Source of the DNA: Clytia hemisphaerica
Taxonomy: Eukaryota > Cnidaria > Hydrozoa > Leptothecata > Clytiidae
Reading direction: 5' to 3'
Assembly: GCA_902728285.1 (NCBI GenBank)
Contig: CACVBU010000083.1
Coordinates: 1 to 64,000 of the forward strand
Length of the DNA stretch: 64,000 nt
Under the pieces are notes generated by a model that was not told the DNA's origin, ran no database searches, and saw only the letters and a list, made by a program, of their open reading frames with translations. Made by a program: the position numbers and the translations under genes. Shown piece after piece: positions 59,830-64,000 of the stretch (its first letter is position 1; each line of letters opens with the position of its first letter).

Positions 59830-62800
59830 TCATAACCAACCAAGATAACATTCACTCATTTCGTGGAGCTCATTGAACAAATCAGGATCATCGACTGAAT
59901 GGATTAAAACGAGGTTACGAACAGATCTAACTGTTTCACGTTTGACGCTTTCGTTTTCGTTTTGATAAGATACTGTAACCTTACGAACATTGCCATCATC
60001 GCCGACAACAACATCTTTGATCATACCGTACGTGTATCTTTTCGTTAGTGCAGATTCGACTTTGGTGAATAATACGACGTCGCCGATTTGCAAGTTGCGT
60101 TCATGGCGAAACCACTTTGTTTGTTTCATAAGCTTGGGAACGCGACATTCGAGCCAGTTTTCGAACCATGCATCGTAGACTTTGGAGTTGGTTTCGAGTA
60201 GCCTTATTGGATTGCATGTTTTGACGAAGTCTCCTGAAGGACTACGATCGTTGTTACGACCAAGTATCAGCCGATTCGGTGTGAGAAGATCCATGGTTTC
60301 AGTTTCAGTGATGTTTCCAACGAGTAGTGGTAAATCGTTGATTGAGTTTGCAATGATTGATCCGAGTGTCTCCCGTTGCAGTATCGATAGCCTTTCGTTG
60401 TGGGCGATCTTTTCGATTGACAGGTTGACTTCTCGAATCTTATGTTCGACTTTACCATTGACGTTGTGAGCTCCTACTGGACAAGTTTCGAATTCTACTT
60501 TTCGATCCTTGAAAAGTGTTGATTGGATGTTGGTGAAGCTCATTCGAATATCTTGATTGCTTTTGACCAGTTGACTGCCTTCGTCGCAGTATAGCTTTAT
60601 GGGAAATCCATATCTTGATGAGAATCTTGTAAACGATTGGATGAAGGAGGGTGACGAATAATCATCCATCGTGTTGATGTGGACAGCTGATGTGGAACAG
60701 CAGCAGTAGATGACGAGCCAGATCTTTATGGTTGCTCTCTTGTTGGTTGGTGAGATTGATTTGTATGGACCACTGAGATCCACTTGGGTTTGATAAAACG
60801 CTGGTGCGATGGTGAGTGAACTGCTTGGAATAGGACCCATGATGGCTTCAACGGTACGTTTTTCAAGATAGCGACATCGTTCGCATGATCTCTTGATGGT
60901 TTTAACGAGAGTTCGTCCTTCGATGATGAACACCTTCTTGAGTAGTCGACGAAGAGTTGCTTCGATGCCATCATGTTTCAACCAGTGTGCTTCGATGGCG
61001 AGACTGTAAGCGACAGGTGAGTGACGATCAATGACTGGTACACAAAACGTGGACTGAGATAAGTCAAGCATTGCATCTGTGAACTTGCCTGCAATTGTGA
61101 CACCATTGTTTGGAAGGATTCGTCCTTTGTACGTTAGAATGTTATCTTTCAAAATGGAGATTGGTTCGTACTTCTTTGGGCTGACGAATTTGATGACTTC
61201 TTGAGTTGCTAGTTTAAGAAAATAACGTTCACCAAGTTGGACTTCGACTTCCTTGAGCTGGGGAACGTCAGATGCGGTGATTGGATGGTTGAGAACGATT
61301 AACAATCCGTTTGAACGAATCTTTGATCTCAAATTGTTGCAGTAACGGTACACGTAGCCCATGATACGGACGACGGTGCTGAAGGATTTGACATTGGGAT
61401 CGATGAGATACGACGAGAATTTGTAGCGTTCTCCAACTTCTTCTGGAATGATGGGTGCTAAATGGTGAACGTAGACTTCCTTATTGACTTCTGATACCTG
61501 TTGATCGGTCAGACGAAGTTCTTGAGCGGTCATCACTGGGAAGTCCTTTGATTGTTGATGCATCCAGTTGTGACCATTGATCCAGGTAGATTCTTTGTTG
61601 ACGTCTTCGACGGTTGCACCTTTGCGAGTACCGATATCAGCTATCATCTCATCGGTTGGAACGTACTTCCACTGATCTCTGGTGGTGAAACGAAGACTTT
61701 CGATGACACGATTTCGTACCCACTGCTTCAAGGGCTTCTGATCATTGTCCAGCCAGTACAAAACGATTTGACTGTCCGTGAATTTCATCGAAGATTGGTG
61801 CCATTTGCTGAGTGATCTCTTCACGATTTCTCCGGTGTGGGTATTGATGAGAGCAGCATAGAGTTCTCCTCTTGGTTGTGACATCCCTTTTGGTACTGCT
61901 CTGGTTCGTGAGAAGATGAGTTGACATGAGTATTCACCGTTGGTTCTGAGAAAACGAGCGTAGATAGCGACACAAACCATAGACGAACTTGCATCTCCGA
62001 AGTCAAGCGTTTCCATGGTTAGGTTGACAGCATCTACAGGTACCACTGCACGATTGAATCTGAGATTGCCAGCTTCTTGGATGAGTTGAAAGTTTGATTC
62101 CCACAATGGTCTGAGTGTTTCTGGTATAACATCGTCCCAATCCAGTTTGCGTTGGACTAGGTCTTGAAGGTCGATCTTCATGGATGCGACTAGAGGTGAA
62201 ACTTTGCCGGTTAGATCGAACATCTCGGCCACTTTTGAAGCACAATGACGACGTGTTAATTTGGAAGGAATGACGTTGACTTGATTCGATGGTTTTTTTC
62301 CACGAGACTTCTTCGCGAAGTTCAGGTCACCAATGTTGAGCGAAACCATATCTGATTTGACGTACCACTTGAATCCAGCGATGTGAATCATCTCTCCGTC
62401 TTCACTCATGGTGGGTGGAGGATCTTCTCCTGAGAATACGAATCCCTTGAGATTGAATCCACCTCGACTGATGACACGTTCGAGTTGGTCTGCACGAATA
62501 TAGGCTGTTTGTCTGTCTTGTTCACCGGTGAGGCAATCATCGACGTAAATATCACGTTTGACGATCTCTTCGATTTCGGGGTAATCATCCTTTGACATTT
62601 CAGCTACTCTTCGAAGACCGTATTCAGCTTGGTTTCCTGAAGACTTAACCCCGTATATCAGGGTCTTGACGACTTTTTCTTGAGGGATTTTGGATGGGTC
62701 AAGGTTGGCTTCCCAAACGTAGCGTTGATAGCACCAATGAGATTCGTCCAATTTGATGGTGTTATACATCTTCTTGATATCTGTGTGCATAGCGATAGGG

Positions 62801-64000
62801 TGAATGAAGAATCGGATCAAGACTTCCTGAAGCCTGTTGAGGGTATTCCTCCCTTTAGCGAGAAGATCGTTTAAACTATATCCCGACGATGTTGTTGATG
62901 ATGCATCAAAGACAATGCGACAAGGGGTGCTAATGGAATTGCCCTTCCACACTGCTCTCCATGGGATGTAGTGGTGACATTGATGGTCGCTGAGCATCTG
63001 TTGAGTTGACTCTGGTAGATTGCTGACATAGTCGACGTAACCAAGACTCTGAAGCTTAGATTCTGACGTAAGGATATCTTCCTTGTCGCTATGGTTGGAC
63101 GGTTTGTTAAGTTTACGAAGTTGTTGACCAAATACTTTCATGGCGATGTCTCTGTTGTTTGCTAATCTGGTTGATGGATCAGTAATGAAAGGTAGGATAG
63201 CTGAGGTTGTTCGAGTCTCTGGATCGATAGTGACCGACGAGTTGATAAGTGATTGTTCGATCTCTTCCTTGATACTGATTGCTTCTGTCGATTCGTCGTA
63301 TTTACATTGGTTGCAATTGCGGCAATTTGGACAGCGATATGTGATTTCACTGCCTGCTCCTTCGACTTCCTCAAATACTCGCATTGATGTGGATAGATGG
63401 GTGTTGAATCCAAGCAAAGGAACGTCTGATAGTGGAGTTCGAAGTAGTTGATACGTTGATGTGAAGTTGCAGGATGCATGAAAGGGACTGAATGATGGGT
63501 GTGGTCCACCGATGACACCTGATCCCCCACTTGCACTTGTGAAGGATGATTCGAAGATCGACAATCCTGATGGCATTTGATGGATGATTTTTGGAAAGTA
63601 CCTCAAGTATTTGATACCGATCATCATGTGAACGTCGCCACCAATTGATGATGGAAGCTTTGGTAGACATCTTGAATCACCAGACTTGGAGTATGATTTG
63701 ATGATGTCTTTTTCTGCTTCGACGAGCGAAAACGTTGGGAATGTTGACGTGATCTGTTGGATGCAAGGACCAGTTAATGAGGCTATCTCCCCATTGCTGA
63801 GTGGAATGTTGACAACGTAACGTCCAAATGACGATTTTGTGACACTGTTCCCAACACCACCAAGAATGACTGGTGCTGAAGAGTCTTTGATGGCACTGGG
63901 TCCGAGAAGTTTGATTGCGTTTTGACTGACCACGAAATCACTGCAGCCACTGTCGTAAAATATAAGTAATTTGTGTTGATTGATGAGAACTTCTTGCAGC
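59830..64000 (-). CDS. pol: BEL/Pao LTR retrotransposon Pol polyprotein (5' part off window)
   Basis: Open without a break for about 1,389 codons to the right edge (frame continues to 63999); numbering below counts from the codon at 63933. Just before it the protease site YDSGCSDF is visible. 201-210 is a Cys cluster (CPNCRNCNQC). Reverse transcriptase: D385 (HTDIKK) and YVDD at 463-466. RNase H: D647, E690, D720 and D766. Integrase zinc domain: H983, H987, C1017, C1020. Integrase core: D1052, D1117, E1163. From about 1265 comes the small C-terminal domain typical of Pao integrases (LQIGDVVLFTKVES). This order (PR-RT-RH-IN) is characteristic of BEL/Pao. All catalytic positions are present, so the copy looks young. 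Gag and the 5' LTR lie outside the window. Confidence 0.95.
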   Translation of the reverse strand, partial: LQEVLINQHKLLIFYDSGCSDFVVSQNAIKLLGPSAIKDSSAPVILGGVGNSVTKSSFGRYVVNIPLSNGEIASLTGPCIQQITSTFPTFSLVEAEKDIIKSYSKSGDSRCLPKLPSSIGGDVHMMIGIKYLRYFPKIIHQMPSGLSIFESSFTSASGGSGVIGGPHPSFSPFHASCNFTSTYQLLRTPLSDVPLLGFNTHLSTSMRVFEEVEGAGSEITYRCPNCRNCNQCKYDESTEAISIKEEIEQSLINSSVTIDPETRTTSAILPFITDPSTRLANNRDIAMKVFGQQLRKLNKPSNHSDKEDILTSESKLQSLGYVDYVSNLPESTQQMLSDHQCHHYIPWRAVWKGNSISTPCRIVFDASSTTSSGYSLNDLLAKGRNTLNRLQEVLIRFFIHPIAMHTDIKKMYNTIKLDESHWCYQRYVWEANLDPSKIPQEKVVKTLIYGVKSSGNQAEYGLRRVAEMSKDDYPEIEEIVKRDIYVDDCLTGEQDRQTAYIRADQLERVISRGGFNLKGFVFSGEDPPPTMSEDGEMIHIAGFKWYVKSDMVSLNIGDLNFAKKSRGKKPSNQVNVIPSKLTRRHCASKVAEMFDLTGKVSPLVASMKIDLQDLVQRKLDWDDVIPETLRPLWESNFQLIQEAGNLRFNRAVVPVDAVNLTMETLDFGDASSSMVCVAIYARFLRTNGEYSCQLIFSRTRAVPKGMSQPRGELYAALINTHTGEIVKRSLSKWHQSSMKFTDSQIVLYWLDNDQKPLKQWVRNRVIESLRFTTRDQWKYVPTDEMIADIGTRKGATVEDVNKESTWINGHNWMHQQSKDFPVMTAQELRLTDQQVSEVNKEVYVHHLAPIIPEEVGERYKFSSYLIDPNVKSFSTVVRIMGYVYRYCNNLRSKIRSNGLLIVLNHPITASDVPQLKEVEVQLGERYFLKLATQEVIKFVSPKKYEPISILKDNILTYKGRILPNNGVTIAGKFTDAMLDLSQSTFCVPVIDRHSPVAYSLAIEAHWLKHDGIEATLRRLLKKVFIIEGRTLVKTIKRSCERCRYLEKRTVEAIMGPIPSSSLTIAPAFYQTQVDLSGPYKSISPTNKRATIKIWLVIYCCCSTSAVHINTMDDYSSPSFIQSFTRFSSRYGFPIKLYCDEGSQLVKSNQDIRMSFTNIQSTLFKDRKVEFETCPVGAHNVNGKVEHKIREVNLSIEKIAHNERLSILQRETLGSIIANSINDLPLLVGNITETETMDLLTPNRLILGRNNDRSPSGDFVKTCNPIRLLETNSKVYDAWFENWLECRVPKLMKQTKWFRHERNLQIGDVVLFTKVESALTKRYTYGMIKDVVVGDDGNVRKVTVSYQNENESVKRETVRSVRNLVLIHSVDDPDLFNELHEMSECYLGWL

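Noticed and set aside
61552-63451. Several plus-strand and off-frame minus-strand ORFs of 60-124 codons
   Set aside because: All lie within the BEL/Pao Pol coding frame and are shadows.

Overview
This is AT-rich, intron-bearing eukaryotic DNA from an invertebrate animal. The clues are GT-AG introns with consistent phases, a BEL/Pao LTR retrotransposon, a two-gene transposon with SWIM/YqaJ nuclease and DDE genes (PIF-ISL2EU type), PHD-finger LINE ORF1 proteins, and gene families I associate with cnidarians, sponges and other marine invertebrates. I cannot name the species. There is no bacterial operon structure, CRISPR array or recognisable tRNA/rRNA gene.

Layout, left to right. 1-5.8 kb: a minus-strand multi-exon gene of an uncharacterised, transposon-like family, running off the left edge. 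6.5-8.1 kb: a minus-strand zinc-finger/tyrosine-recombinase-like ORF that lacks its C-terminal catalytic part. 8.2-11.3 kb: a tandem satellite (about 86-bp monomers in about 172-bp dimers) interrupted by a MITE with a clean TA duplication. 12.3-22.35 kb: a complete minus-strand SET-domain gene that I could assemble from 16 coding exons (1749 nt, 582 aa, all phases agree), with a 7-residue repeat exon and an ORF1-only LINE in one intron. 22.4-29.7 kb: gene-poor, with several inverted-repeat elements. 29.8-33.5 kb: a frameshifted plus-strand transposon-associated pseudogene. 33.5-38.4 kb: gene-poor, with a 905-bp element that has 9-bp target duplications and nuclear-receptor-like half-sites in both ends. 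38.4-41.6 kb: a plus-strand integrase-like gene, probably decayed, with two MITEs in an intron. 42.0-45.4 kb: a whole two-gene DNA transposon, TA-flanked; both genes are broken. 45.6-48.1 kb: a minus-strand RING-type gene, 5' partial. 50.6-52.3 kb: pieces of a CUE/HECT ubiquitin-ligase gene separated by a second ORF1-only LINE copy. 53.9-54.7 kb: a LINE reverse-transcriptase remnant split by a hAT-like MITE. 55-59 kb: tandem and dispersed repeats. 59.7-64 kb: the 3' part of a BEL/Pao retrotransposon, minus strand, with an unbroken ORF containing protease, RT, RNase H and integrase, running off the right edge.

The likely host genes are the SET gene, the RING gene and perhaps the HECT gene; nearly everything else is mobile or mobile-derived. 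Target-site duplications are readable for many elements because they are nested in known sequence. Many small elements duplicate TA, and three of them share CCTT-type ends with the two-gene transposon, which suggests cross-mobilisation. All splice models are read by eye from GT/AG sites and phase continuity; no transcript evidence was available.
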